From Cyclina sinensis (taxonomy: Eukaryota; Mollusca; Bivalvia; Venerida; Veneridae): a DNA stretch of 64,000 nucleotides. The position numbers and the translations under genes are program-made. Location: assembly GCA_012932295.1 (NCBI GenBank), contig JAAONU010000006.1:32204882-32268881 (forward strand). The letters run 5' to 3'. Below, piece after piece: positions 37,851 through 48,635 of the stretch. How positions within the stretch are numbered: the first letter of the stretch is position 1; every line of letters starts with the position of its first letter. The notes under the pieces were generated by a model. The model was not told the origin of the DNA. It ran no database searches and was given only the letters and a program-made list of their open reading frames with translations.

Positions 37851-40007
37851 AAGTAAACAGTAACTCAAATAATAAATGTAAACAAACTTCCCTTTTTCTT
37901 TTTCTTCCTTCTGACTTTTTTTACAACAAATATCCTTGTATTACTTTAAAATGTCAGTTATTATGAAAGATCTATACACTGACAAGGGGGAAGAGGTGTC
38001 TAACCCTTTTGCATATATAAATTATACAGTTTTATCTGATATAACTGTATGCCCTATTATTTTTGATGAAACAATGTCTCTTGAACCTTCTAAAAGAATG
38101 CTATGACTTTAACCTAATCATTATCATTGTATGCTTTTCCTTCTTAAAAATGTTCTAAAGATTTTTTACAATCTCATATTTTTAAATGATATTAGATCAC
38201 GGTGCATAACTATATCGGCAGTCTCTCTGCGAACTCTGTCTTTTCGGCGGTCTCTCTATGTCGGTACCGGTTATTACCTGCTGCAAAACACAGTTTGTGA
38301 TGAAAGACAGTCAGAAAAATCGGACAGACATCAGTTCAAACAGCTGAGTTGCTTAAAATTAATAACATTAGAATATCTTTGCTATATATACGCGTGTCTA
38401 CTTTTTAATTATCAGTCACTGCGCTCCGAAACTCGGACAAATTGTTCAATAATGTACTGACATGGACAGAACTTCGGCACTTTCTACCGGCTGAAACGAG
38501 TTATTACTTTTATAACGCACATTGCAATCCCATCAAACATATTCACTGATCAATATTCTTTAACAAAATACTAATAAACTGGTCGCTATTTATTTAGAAA
38601 TCTTGTATACCCTCTACTTTCGGTTTTGATGGTACATAGGAGGTCTCTCTGCACAGCAGCTTTTAAAGCACAGGTAGGCTCTCTGCATACAGCACAGGCA
38701 GGCTCTCTGGCAGCGAATGGTTTAAGCATTCGCTGTTTTATGAGATGGAATTCTTAATTTCTGTTAATTGTTAAATGCAGAAACTTAAAAGTTCATGTCT
38801 TAAGCCTGCATGGCTGGAATCGACTTTAGTGAAGGTATATGATGTTGTAATATTCAATGACTATACAAGGAATCTCGCTGTCTCAGTTTTTAAGTACTTC
38901 TGGCCGAGTAGTAGATGTCTTTAAGAGAAGAAAGTATCAATATAATGAAATAATTCTATTAAATTGCCACATCTATTTTATAATTTATTTTATAAAGTTA
39001 TAAACGCTCCTGGCGGCCATGCTTTGACAAATTACCGAAACTATACTCACTCGTTCGCTCACTCACTAAGTCATTCATGCTTTCATTTATTATTCATTTA
39101 TCGACGCATTCATTCATTCTTTTTCATCAGTCATATCTATTTTTGCTAAGATTTTGACAATATCGAATATAATAAATAAACAATAAAAATAAAAATAAAA
39201 TACTATAAGAATCTTACACTTGCTGCTGATACAGACAGGAATATCTTGCTCGAGTGTAACTGTAACGAGGCTCTGCTGTTCTATGAGATATTGCTAGACA
39301 CAGGACACAATGCAATTTCTGAAGAAGCTTTAAGTCAGCAAAGGTACTAGTGAACATGGGGCATTATTATATTTCAGCTGTCAAATCAACAAGCAAATTG
39401 AAGCAATGTTAGATAACATTTTGACTAAGTATAGGAATATCTACAAAGGCGTGCAAATATTCATTCGTAACTGTCTTAGATCATCATACCTAAATAGGTC
39501 GAACGTGAGGTTTTACAGACATGCCGAATAAAAAGACAAAAACTCCTATGTTCGCTCTCTTGAACCACTTAAAACATATACATGAAACACGGACAAATGG
39601 TAACAACACTGAGCCTACGTGCAGGGCTCACAATTCAACAGTTTAAGATCAAGGTCACAGTTAAAAGTAAAAATTTGAGCCATAGGATTCCTGTCCGCTC
39701 CATATCGCCAAGACCCTTTTTAAGGACAATTATGATATATTTAGTCAGATGTTTGTCTCACTGAGCCGACGTGTAGAACCGTCTTTCCTAGTGTCCTTAC
39801 CTTACAAAAATGTTTTAAAGGTCATTCAGGGTCAATAGTTTCCTGCGATCGTTTTTTCTCCTGCTATCAGCAGAGCCTCTTTTTGTTCAAATATATTGCA
39901 AAGTGAACATTCTTAGAGGTCGGTCATATAGGAACTTGATACATACTATGAATTAACTCAAACTGATTTTCAGCTTAAAATACATTTTTTGTGTTTTGGA
40001 ATTTAAA

Positions 40008-40036
40008 AAAACAAACAAACAAACAAACAAACAAAC
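40008..40036. repeat. (AAAC)n microsatellite
   Basis: Seven uninterrupted AAAC units. Confidence 0.9.
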
Positions 40037-41645
40037 ACTCGATATGTACTGCTGTACGTGGTGTCTGGTATCTACATTTTACTTACAACATGACCCCGAT
40101 TATATTTTCGTAGGAAACAGAAACAGATTTGGCGTGAAACAGGACGATAGTTTACGGCGTGTAGTTATCTCTTGAATGATAATGGTGTTATACTCGACCA
40201 GTGTCATTTAGAAGAAAATTAAAACATTATGTTTGTTTTAATCCTGAAACGCTTCCCTTGTGATTCACAGTAACAGCTTTTAATCGACTTCAATTACTAA
40301 ATTTTGCATATTTGTTTTAGATAAAACAGCTTAATATACATACACACGCGGCTCAGAACAAATTTATGTGACAATAAGCATAATAAAAAGATCTATATTA
40401 CTTTCGACACACTAAACCTGCATTTTCCCTGTTTGCAAACGGGAAAATGCATTTAAACTATCAACAATACCAAGATAAATTCGATATTCAGAGGAAGACC
40501 ATTGTTTTAAGCCTAAAATTTTACACAAACATTAAAATAATAGACAGATATAACAGGAAACAGAAGCTGAATTTAAACATACTTTTACTGCTAATAGTCT
40601 ATCAGATGAGGTGTTTATTTTAGGTCCTGTTATACACTTAGCATGTGAAAGTGTTTCTTCGACCGCATGCTTTCTGTATTTTGCACTAAACTATTTCTCA
40701 GGTAATTCTAATATGAGCGTCGGTCATTTTTATATCCTGTACTGAAGACGAATTAATTCAAATGGAAAGAAAATACCGGCAGTTGGTTTTTTAATTAAGA
40801 GACAAAATACCGAATAACCAACTGACATGGGGTCCGTTTTTGTCAACTTAAATTGCGTTGATTAAGCATTTATAAACGGGTATTTCATGTTGTTAAATTC
40901 CACATATTTTAAATCTGCTTCTAGACTGAATGGATCTTGACACAATCAGGGATAACACGCCTAGCTGTCAACGCACGGACAGTCTATTATTTTCAACGGC
41001 AGATATAATTTGAAAATTTTGAAAAGCTTATATGAGAAATTCATCTGACAATTTCCTTACCAGTTCATTTAGATACAGGGACCATGACATGTATGTTTCA
41101 CAGGTGCGCGTAAGCGCGGGCTAAGAGTAATATGCGAATTGCTTACACATTAAGCAGAACGGTTGTCTGTTTAATATTCCCTTATTTCCGAACACTTTCT
41201 CTCGTGTGTTTTCGAATTAAGAGATAGATAAAGCATTCATATAGAGAAATCACCTGTATTTTGTCAAACAGAAATATTCACAGAGTATGAAAATAGAATA
41301 TAGAAAATTTAAAATGATAACAACGTCTATTTGAATCAGTCAAAAGTCAATTATAGTAGTATTAAAATACTTGTTTAATGAATAGGCCACTCAACTTCCA
41401 CCACTGCCTTTAATTCAGAATTTGAAAATCCGTACAAAAAAAGAATACTTACTCCGTGAGTAAGAAATCAAATGAAGTGCGTAATCGACGTTTAAAGAAC
41501 ACCATGTGCATTATAATATAATTATATTAACAACAAACAGATTCTTAAAAAGGAAAAAAAGGAACATTGCAATGGCGAAAATGAAACAGAAAGTGGTCGA
41601 CTGCAAACAGTAATTAGGAACATATTAAATAACATCATGCGTGGT

Positions 41646-41723
41646 AGAGAAGTATATATCAAACTATCTATTTAGCAAACGTACAGAGAAGTATATATCA
41701 AACTATCTATTTAGCAAACGTAC
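41646..41723 (+). repeat. 39-bp perfect tandem duplication
   Basis: Two identical 39-bp units starting AGAGAAGTATATATC at 41646 and 41685. The length is a multiple of three, so the open frame across it (repeated EKYISNYLFSKRT) survives by chance. No other sign of a gene. Confidence 0.9.
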
Positions 41724-42964
41724 ACCTGCAAACAACTATAAATTTAATTTACTATACGGAGTGAAAACTCTGACACGACATTTCGTTTTTTTGTTCATTA
41801 CAAGTTTATCGAATAATTTTAACAGGATTTTAAGACTTGAAACAATTGATGTTCTCCTGTCCCACCCGTTGAAATAGTTTGAGTATGTCCAGCATGTCCA
41901 GTGCAAATTTAAGATTAGAAAAACGTGTTCATTTGCAATAAATGTCTGTCCATCCAAAAATGGTACAACAACAACAGCTCTCTATAGAAAGACTAATATA
42001 AATGCATTTAAGTCACTGTTGTACTTTAAATAATTAATATTTAGTGAATATCTCTACCATAGACGAAACCATGTTCTACAGTGAATACCTGAAGAATTCG
42101 GAGACACAGCTAAGCTATTTATACACGTTCCAACATTATACCGTGCTCACTGAAAGAAGTCAAAGCGTACCCTAGGTGAAAAGAGAGAAAAAAAGAAAAC
42201 GGATAAAAGGACAAGCAAGTTTAAGAATAATATAGGTACCGTATATGAATCATTTTACAAATTCGCAGAAAGTGACTGAAAAACAAAATTAAGAGTTACT
42301 GAGCGAATGAACAGATGAACTTTCTAAAATTAAAAGCTAAATCAATAAAACGAATCCTTTATACATCTAAGTTTGGTTTGCATATTAAGAGAGCAAAAAA
42401 GTTAGTGTTATCTGTCAACCTCCGATCAATTGAAGTCTTTCGCTCTTTTTGCATTGCTCATTTATTTACAAGAAATTAAATCGACTTTAAAGAAAAAACA
42501 TAAACCCTACTTCAGTACCATAACCAAGTGTAGGCACAAAATATAGCAAAGTCACTATTTCCTGGAAAAGATCGTTTTTATATAAAGGCGTATTTTTATG
42601 TTGCTTTTGTAACTGATATGAATTCTAAACTTTGGTACATACTTCTCCCACGGGGACGCTTAGTAGTATGATATATTTTTGCAGAATGACTCTAAATCAG
42701 TTGAACTCAGTATTTACTCTAATAATATGACTTGTAATAACGACGGTATCTATTACAAAAACATAAGTATTTTATTTATAATTATTACAAATAAGAATGA
42801 TAAATAAAGTCATGATCGTAGTCATTATCGTCATCATTATAAACATCATATGCAGCAGAATCACTTCTCGTACATCACTTAAATTTAATAGACGGTTGCA
42901 AAAGGCAGTAAATAATAGACATCAAACAACACTGCCGGAAAGCGATACAAAGCAATAAAATTCA

Positions 42965-43038
42965 GAGATTCTGCTTCACTTTGATAGTTTGCTTCATATA
43001 GCAGTATTGAAACACGTGCATACAGCAATTCTATTCTG
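42965..43038 (+). promoter_or_regulatory. probable 5'UTR exon of the plus-strand GH5-like gene
   Basis: A strong donor CTG|GTGAGT (GT at 43039-43040) pairs with the acceptor TCTTCTTCAG at 43754-43763, 21 nt before the ATG. The same arrangement is seen in the minus-strand paralogue. The exon's left limit is unknown. CAATAAAATT at about 42952-42961 is a weak TATA candidate. Confidence 0.5.
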
Positions 43039-43763
43039 GTGAGTTATTTTATATATTTCATGTTTTGACTTAGAATTTACACTTAGTTAATTAAAATAAT
43101 GTTTCAGACCACAGGAACTGTTATTTTGTAATGCAACTTAGCATTTTTGATTTTTTAAGTTCTGTTGAATGTTTTAAAAGAAAAATAAAATAAAAGAATA
43201 ATTATCAAACTCAATCTTTTATTTGTCGACCAATCGGGAGATCCTTCGGTAAGAGTGCATTGTTTATTTCATTTACATTTCTTACCGTCTGTTTATACGT
43301 ATGAAAATTTAGAAATATGGAAGGAACATTGAAATATAAATTATGCATGATAAGGTTTTTTTTTTTTAATTTCGTCAAAAAATCATCAATTGTTTTGAGA
43401 TATTTGGATTTTTGAGAGTTCTGATGATTTTTATTTATTTATCTTATTTTATAAATTTATTTTTTCTTTTCTTTTTTGTGAACCTTAAACACCAAAGGCC
43501 TAAAACGTTAAAAACGCTCTAGAGTAATACTCAGATGTAATAATAAAATTGTATCTCACAAATCGCGCTTAATGTTGTATAAAATACAAAGCTTACATAA
43601 TCTTAGCCTTCCTATTTCCTTTTTCTTTCTCTTTACCAAGTTTGTTGATTTTCTTTTAGTCTGATTTTAAGGGTTCTTCGCCCGCCTGGGTATGCATATC
43701 ACAACTGACAATAAGCTTTGTAGTTGCATCCTATTTTGAAGATTCTCTTCATATCTTCTTCAG
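43039..43763 (+). other. 5'UTR intron of the plus-strand GH5-like gene
   Basis: Inferred from the GTGAGT donor and polypyrimidine-CAG acceptor. AT-rich, with T-rich runs near 43357-43368 and 43420-43475. Nothing else in it. Confidence 0.6.
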
Positions 43764-43784
43764 ATATTCCATTGCAAGGAAGTC

Positions 43785-44870
43785 ATGAAATTCACGTTTA
43801 CAACTGCATTGATATTTCAATATGTTGGCTGTTTGCTTTTGCAAGAGACAGCTGCACTTCGAAATTACAGTGAACCGATTCTAGCTGTCGACTATTCTAA
43901 AGAACTTGGCTACGGGTTTACGACGAACTGGTTTAAAAGTTACCCGCCTTTATCCAAATACAATTCACAAAACATAAAAGATGTAAGCAATGCTGGCTTT
44001 AGACATCTTCGGCTTAGAAGTAGAGCTGATCTCTATGATGCTCCTTACAACGACACCAAATCTGAAACATTCTTTATGAATCTTACGTCAGTGGTAGACG
44101 ACTGTATTAAAGAGAACGTGTTTCCGGTGATCACGTGGATTCACCACGCGGCAGAGGCATATGCAACTGAAGACGATATGCAGAATTACCTGCAATGGTG
44201 GCGTAAGGTAGCACAACAGCTGAAGGATAGAGATTACAGGCTAAGTTTCAATGTTTTTACTGAGCTCGGGGTAGACGAGTGCCAGAAGACTGGAAACTGT
44301 GCAGGAAGTCTGAAATTGAATAAAACTAAGTATAATACCTGGACAAGCAGAGTTGTCAAAGCTATCCGTGAATCTGGTGGAAATAATGAAAAACGAATAA
44401 TTATTATTACATCACCAAAAAAGACAGCCAAAGGTCTTGCTCTGATAGAAAAAGAGATATACCAAAACGACTCCTATATGATGGCAGAATTTCATATATA
44501 CGCATCCGGACCAAACAAGAAAGAAAACAGTCCTAAATATTGGGTAGGTAACGGGACGAAAGAGCAGCGACAGACGTTAGTGGATGAAATCGAAATGGCC
44601 AAACGTGACATCGCCTTACCTTTGTATTTCGGCGCTTGGATGCCACAAGATAACAACTACGGAGAATTACGACAATGTGAAGTTCAACACTTTGCACGGT
44701 ATTTTGTCCAAAAGATGAAACAGGAAAACATATCTTCGGCTTTAAATGTACTTGACGTTTATTATGACACCAAAGCCTCTACTTGGATAACAGGTCCAAA
44801 GAACATCACGAATCAGATCCTCTATATGTCAAATGTGCTGGATGTGATAAAAAAAGAAATGACATCTTAA
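43785..44870 (+). CDS. secreted GH5-like glycosidase, copy 2 (intact, 361 aa)
   Basis: Single coding exon. The ATG at 43785 is the first after the acceptor and begins a signal peptide (residues 1 to about 24: hydrophobic core, then QETAA|LRNYSEP). Likely a beta/alpha barrel: FRHLRLRSRADLY (about 66-78, equivalent of the GH5 Arg), PVITWIHHAAEAYA (about 111-124, His), LSFNVFTELGVDE (about 155-167, acid/base Glu in FTELG where GH5 usually has NEP), AEFHIYASGPN (about 228-238, His-x-Tyr), LYFGAWMPQDNN (about 277-288, nucleophile strand with Ala where Glu is expected). Several N-x-S/T sequons fit a secreted glycoprotein. Family knowledge: GH5 enzymes hydrolyse beta-1,4-glucans or mannans and are reported from bivalve digestive glands. 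Activity is doubtful here. A paralogue lies at 23765-24860. Confidence 0.75.
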   Translation: MKFTFTTALIFQYVGCLLLQETAALRNYSEPILAVDYSKELGYGFTTNWFKSYPPLSKYNSQNIKDVSNAGFRHLRLRSRADLYDAPYNDTKSETFFMNLTSVVDDCIKENVFPVITWIHHAAEAYATEDDMQNYLQWWRKVAQQLKDRDYRLSFNVFTELGVDECQKTGNCAGSLKLNKTKYNTWTSRVVKAIRESGGNNEKRIIIITSPKKTAKGLALIEKEIYQNDSYMMAEFHIYASGPNKKENSPKYWVGNGTKEQRQTLVDEIEMAKRDIALPLYFGAWMPQDNNYGELRQCEVQHFARYFVQKMKQENISSALNVLDVYYDTKASTWITGPKNITNQILYMSNVLDVIKKEMTS

Positions 44871-46602
44871 TGTTTTAATCGAATATTATTTTTAAAAAAT
44901 GAAAATATTCATTTCACGTGTTTTTGCTTTGAAAACAAATAGACAAAAAGATGACTTTAAAGATATCTATCAGTTTTACCTATAGCTTAGGAAAGAGTAC
45001 ACATAGAATTATTTAGATTAGGTATTCTCTCTCTGTCCCTCTCTCTCTCTCTCAAAAAGTAAGAAACATATTTGAAAGGAAGAATTGCCCGTCTACTTTT
45101 TAAAAACAAATGAAAAGTTTTGTGTGAATTTATGAGTTTCGCATGGGTCGTGTAGAGAGCTGCTACACATGCTCGACTGGTAAAGAGAATTAGAAGAATA
45201 GTATTTTGTTTTGATTGATAATTTAATAGTTTAATCGCAGGGCCATCATTAATTCAACATAAGAAACAAATTGCAAAATTGAATTTGACTAATTCCTAAT
45301 ACCCCGCATTTTTAAACCATTTGCATTCAATTCATTGTATGGAGTTTATGGCCCAGTTATTAATTATCACAAGGGAAAGACAGTTCTCAAATAAAAATGA
45401 AATGCTTTTGAAAGAGGAAAAACACTTTTTACTGTGACATCTACATGGGGAAATGCGTTTGTTTGTCTTCTATATTTGTATCATGACATTTTAGTCATTA
45501 TAGTATCGTTTAAATACATACAGTCGTATAAATTTTCGATTGGTGATATTGTTTACATTCCTTTTGTTTCATTTTTGTTTCTCCTGACTAAACAGGCTAC
45601 CACTCTTTAAGTTTGCTGTATTTAAGTATAGCTCGCTATTGCATACTAGATACATTTTAAACAATTAACGGTTAAAAGCGATGTCATTACAAATATTATT
45701 ACCATCATCATATACTTCCAAGTAAGGGGACCTAACAGCTGTGTTGTGACACAGTTTGTGAGACGCAGATGGTTTCCCTTGTATAAAATTGCATTGAAAT
45801 TATTAACTGGTTTTAGTACATGGTCTCTCTTTCACTTAAAAGAAAGATATTTTCATATAAAATGCTTTAAGTGTACAACTGAGTGTTTTATCTACGCAGC
45901 ATATAATACATCATTTCGCACAAAATTTCTCTCGTTCTCAAGTAAGGAGGTGTATAACTAAACACACAGCAAAACATGTTTATCCATGAACTGTTGAAGG
46001 GAATCTGGAAATAATCAAAAGCAAAACAAAACAACAACAACAAAAAAAATCACATTTTGGAAGCTTACAGACTTACGTATGACCCCGGAAATGATAAAAC
46101 AATACAGTGTTTGTAAACCTGGTAATAAATGACTGGTTACATAGGTAGGTAAGAACCTGGAGGTAATAAAGCAAAATTGGAATGATGTTTCGATCCCACA
46201 GCAATCAGTTTTAAAAAAGTTCAGCCACGTTTCAAAAGTACATGTGTCTTGTTTGTTTTAGAATGACGATATGGGAAGTCCTTGGAATTTAAGATCAGTT
46301 CACCTTGCTTTAATTACAGATAATTTCAGTTGACTATACAGTGTTTAGTTGACCATTAAAACCTAACCGGCAGTATGCTTTAAGTTCTGTTAACTGTAGA
46401 CTAAATTTACTTGTATGTTGGAAAATTGAAAGATGAAAGGTATCAACATTTGCATTGGAGATAAATGAACTGAAACGGAAAGAGACCTTTAACTGTATAC
46501 ATAAATTAATTTACTATTGTATTGAAATATATCTTAATAACTGCCATAATTTATTGAAAAAAGTCAAATAAAACAACAGTGATACTAGTAATTTCACCAT
46601 TT

Positions 46603-46605
<3 letters not shown>
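44871..46605. other. 3' flank of the GH5-like gene, AT-rich
   Basis: A short (CT)n run at about 45029-45052. No strong AATAAA directly after the stop. No other gene recognised. Confidence 0.4.

Positions 46606-46680
<75 letters not shown>
46606..46680. repeat. (CA)n microsatellite
   Basis: About 37 dinucleotide units with one G interruption, directly abutting the next tandem-core element through an AAAC-rich linker. The antisense poly-Val/Cys open frame is an artefact. Confidence 0.97.
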
Positions 46681-46684
<4 letters not shown>

Positions 46685-46689
46685 AACAA

Positions 46690-48635
46690 ACAACAAGAAA
46701 TGTTTGTAAAACATTCATGCCCCCCAGCAGCACCTAATTGCTTGTGGTTAGGCCAAAGCGTTCTCTAGTTATTGATCAGAAACCGTTTTTAGGATCAAGG
46801 CCTCTGTGGCCTTGACCTTTGACCTAATGACTTCGAAATCAATAGGGGTCATCTATTGGTGATGGCCAACCAGCATACAAAGTTTGGTGAACCTAGGTCA
46901 AAGCATACTCTAGTTATTGATCGGAAACCGTTTTTAGGGTGAAAGTCTCTGTCAGCTTGAACTTTGACCAAATGACCTCAAAATCAATAGGGGGTCATCT
47001 ACTGGTGATGACCAACCAGCATACCAAGTTTGGTGAACCTAGGTCAAAGCGTTCTCTAGATATTGATTGGAAACCGTTTTTAGGATGAAAGTCTGTGATC
47101 TTGACCTTTGACTTAATGACTTCAAAGTCAACAGTGGTCATCTACTGGTGATGACCAACCAGCATACCAAGTTTGGTGAACCTAGGTCAAAGCGTTCTCT
47201 AGTTATTGATCGAAAACCGTTTTTTAGGATGAAGGTCCCTGTGAGCTTGTCTTTTAACCTAATCATCTCAAAATCAATAGGGGTCATTGACTGGTGACGG
47301 CCAACCAGCATACCAAGTTTGGTGAACTTAGGTCAAAGCGTACTCTAGTTATTGATCGGAAACCGTTTTTAGGATGAAGGTCCCTGTGAGCTTGAAGTTT
47401 GACCTAATGACCTCAAAATCAAAAGGCGTCTTCTACTGTTGATGACCAACCAGCATACCAAGTTTGGTGAACCTAGGTCAAAGTGTTCTTGAGTTATTGA
47501 TCGGAAACCGTTTTTTATATGAAAGTCTCTGTGATCATGACCTTTGACATAATGACTCAATGTCATCTACTGGTGATGACCAACCAGCATACCAAGTTTG
47601 GTGAACCTAGGTCAAAGCGTTCTCTAGTTATTGATCGCAAACCTTTTTTAGGATGAAAGTCTCTTTGATCTTGACCTTTGATCTAATGACCTCAAAATCA
47701 ATAGGGGTCATCTACTGGTGATGGTTAACCAGCATACCAAGTTTGGTGGACTTAGGTCAAAGCGTTCTTTAGTTATTGATCGGAAACCGTTTTTTATATG
47801 AAAGTCTCTGTGAACGTGACCTTTGACCTAATGACCTCAAAATCAATAGGGGACATTTACTGGTGATGAATAACCAGCATATTAAGTTTAGTGACCCTAG
47901 GTCAAAGCGTTCTCTAGTTATTGATCGGAAACCTATTTAGGATGAAAGTCTTTATGATCTTGACCTTTGATCTTATGACCTCAAAATCAATTTGGGTCAT
48001 CTACTGGTGATGACCAACCAGCATACCAAGTTTGTTGGACCTAGGTCAAAGCGTTTCTAGTTATTGATCGGAAACAGTTTTTAGGATGAAGGTCCCTGTG
48101 AGCTTGACCTTTGATCTAATGACCTCAAAATCAATTCGGGTCATCTACTGGTGATGACCAACCAGCATACCAAGTTTGGTGGATCTAGGTCAAAGCGTTC
48201 TCTAGTTATTGATCGGAAACCGTTTATAGGAAGAAAAAATCTGTGATCTTAACCTTTGACCTAATGATCTCAAAGTAAATAGTGGTCATCTACTGGTTTA
48301 TTAAACCTAGGTCAAAGCGTTTTCTAGTTATTGATCCGAAACCTTTTTTAGGATGAAGGTCCCTGTGGGCTTGACCTTTGACCTAATGACCTCAAAATCA
48401 ATAGGGGTCATTTACTTGTGATGAGAAAACAGCGTACCAAGTTTGGTGGACCTAGGTCAAAGCGTTCTCTAGTAATTGATCGGAAACCGTTTTTAGGTTG
48501 AAGGTCCCTGTGAGCTTGACCTTTGACCTAATGACCTCAAAATCAATAGTGGTCATCTACAGTTGATGACAAACCAGCATACCAAGTTTGGTGAACCTAG
48601 GTCAAAGCCTTCTCTAGTTATTGATGGGGGGCATA
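46690..48635 (+). mobile_element. tandem-core element P2 (pearl-like), about 13 units of about 145 bp
   Basis: It starts ACAACAAGAAATGTTTGTAA, with a hairpin AATGTTT/AAACATT, then ATGCCCCCCAG. It ends GATGGGGGGCATA. These are the same ends as P1, although the core unit differs. Units are marked by ACCAAGTTTGGTGAACC at about 46877, 47023, 47166, 47312, 47457, 47591, 47736, 47881, 48025, 48169, 48436 and 48581, plus one unit near 48300 that has lost this block. Each unit also carries TTGACCTTTGACCTAATGAC and TTATTGATCGGAAACCG. The array follows a CA microsatellite. No protein encoded. Confidence 0.85.

Larger units (their letters stand above)
31825..37860 (+). mobile_element. decayed L1/Tx1-like LINE, interrupted by a later insertion
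   Basis: An ORF1 remnant (31825-32228), endonuclease (33775-34062), RT (34340-34991 and 36218-36770) and a C-terminal zinc motif (about 37470-37560) lie in order on one strand. It is a different clade from copies A and B: QETH in the EN, NWRPVSLLNIDYK and FMKGKYIEENIRLI in the RT, and CDFC-x(7)-HLFW near the end are L1-like. It is riddled with stops and indels. A 1.2-kb tandem-repeat element splits the RT between motifs B and C. End positions are approximate. Confidence 0.8.
37861..42964. other. long gene-poor stretch with simple repeats
   Basis: No gene recognised. Seen: repeated AGG(C/T)CTCTCTG motifs at about 38640-38715; a degenerate CATT/CACT microsatellite at about 39050-39122; a dispersed repeat with AAGATCAAGGTCACAGTTAAA at about 39640-39860; (AAAC)n at 40008-40036; and a 39-bp perfect tandem duplication at 41646-41723. 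Confidence 0.4.

Noticed and set aside
46551..46733. open frame with a long Val-Cys repeat
   Set aside because: It is the translation of the CA microsatellite.
46690..48635. CRISPR-like array
   Set aside because: Units are about 145 bp with no short repeat plus unique spacer structure, in a eukaryotic repeat-rich setting.
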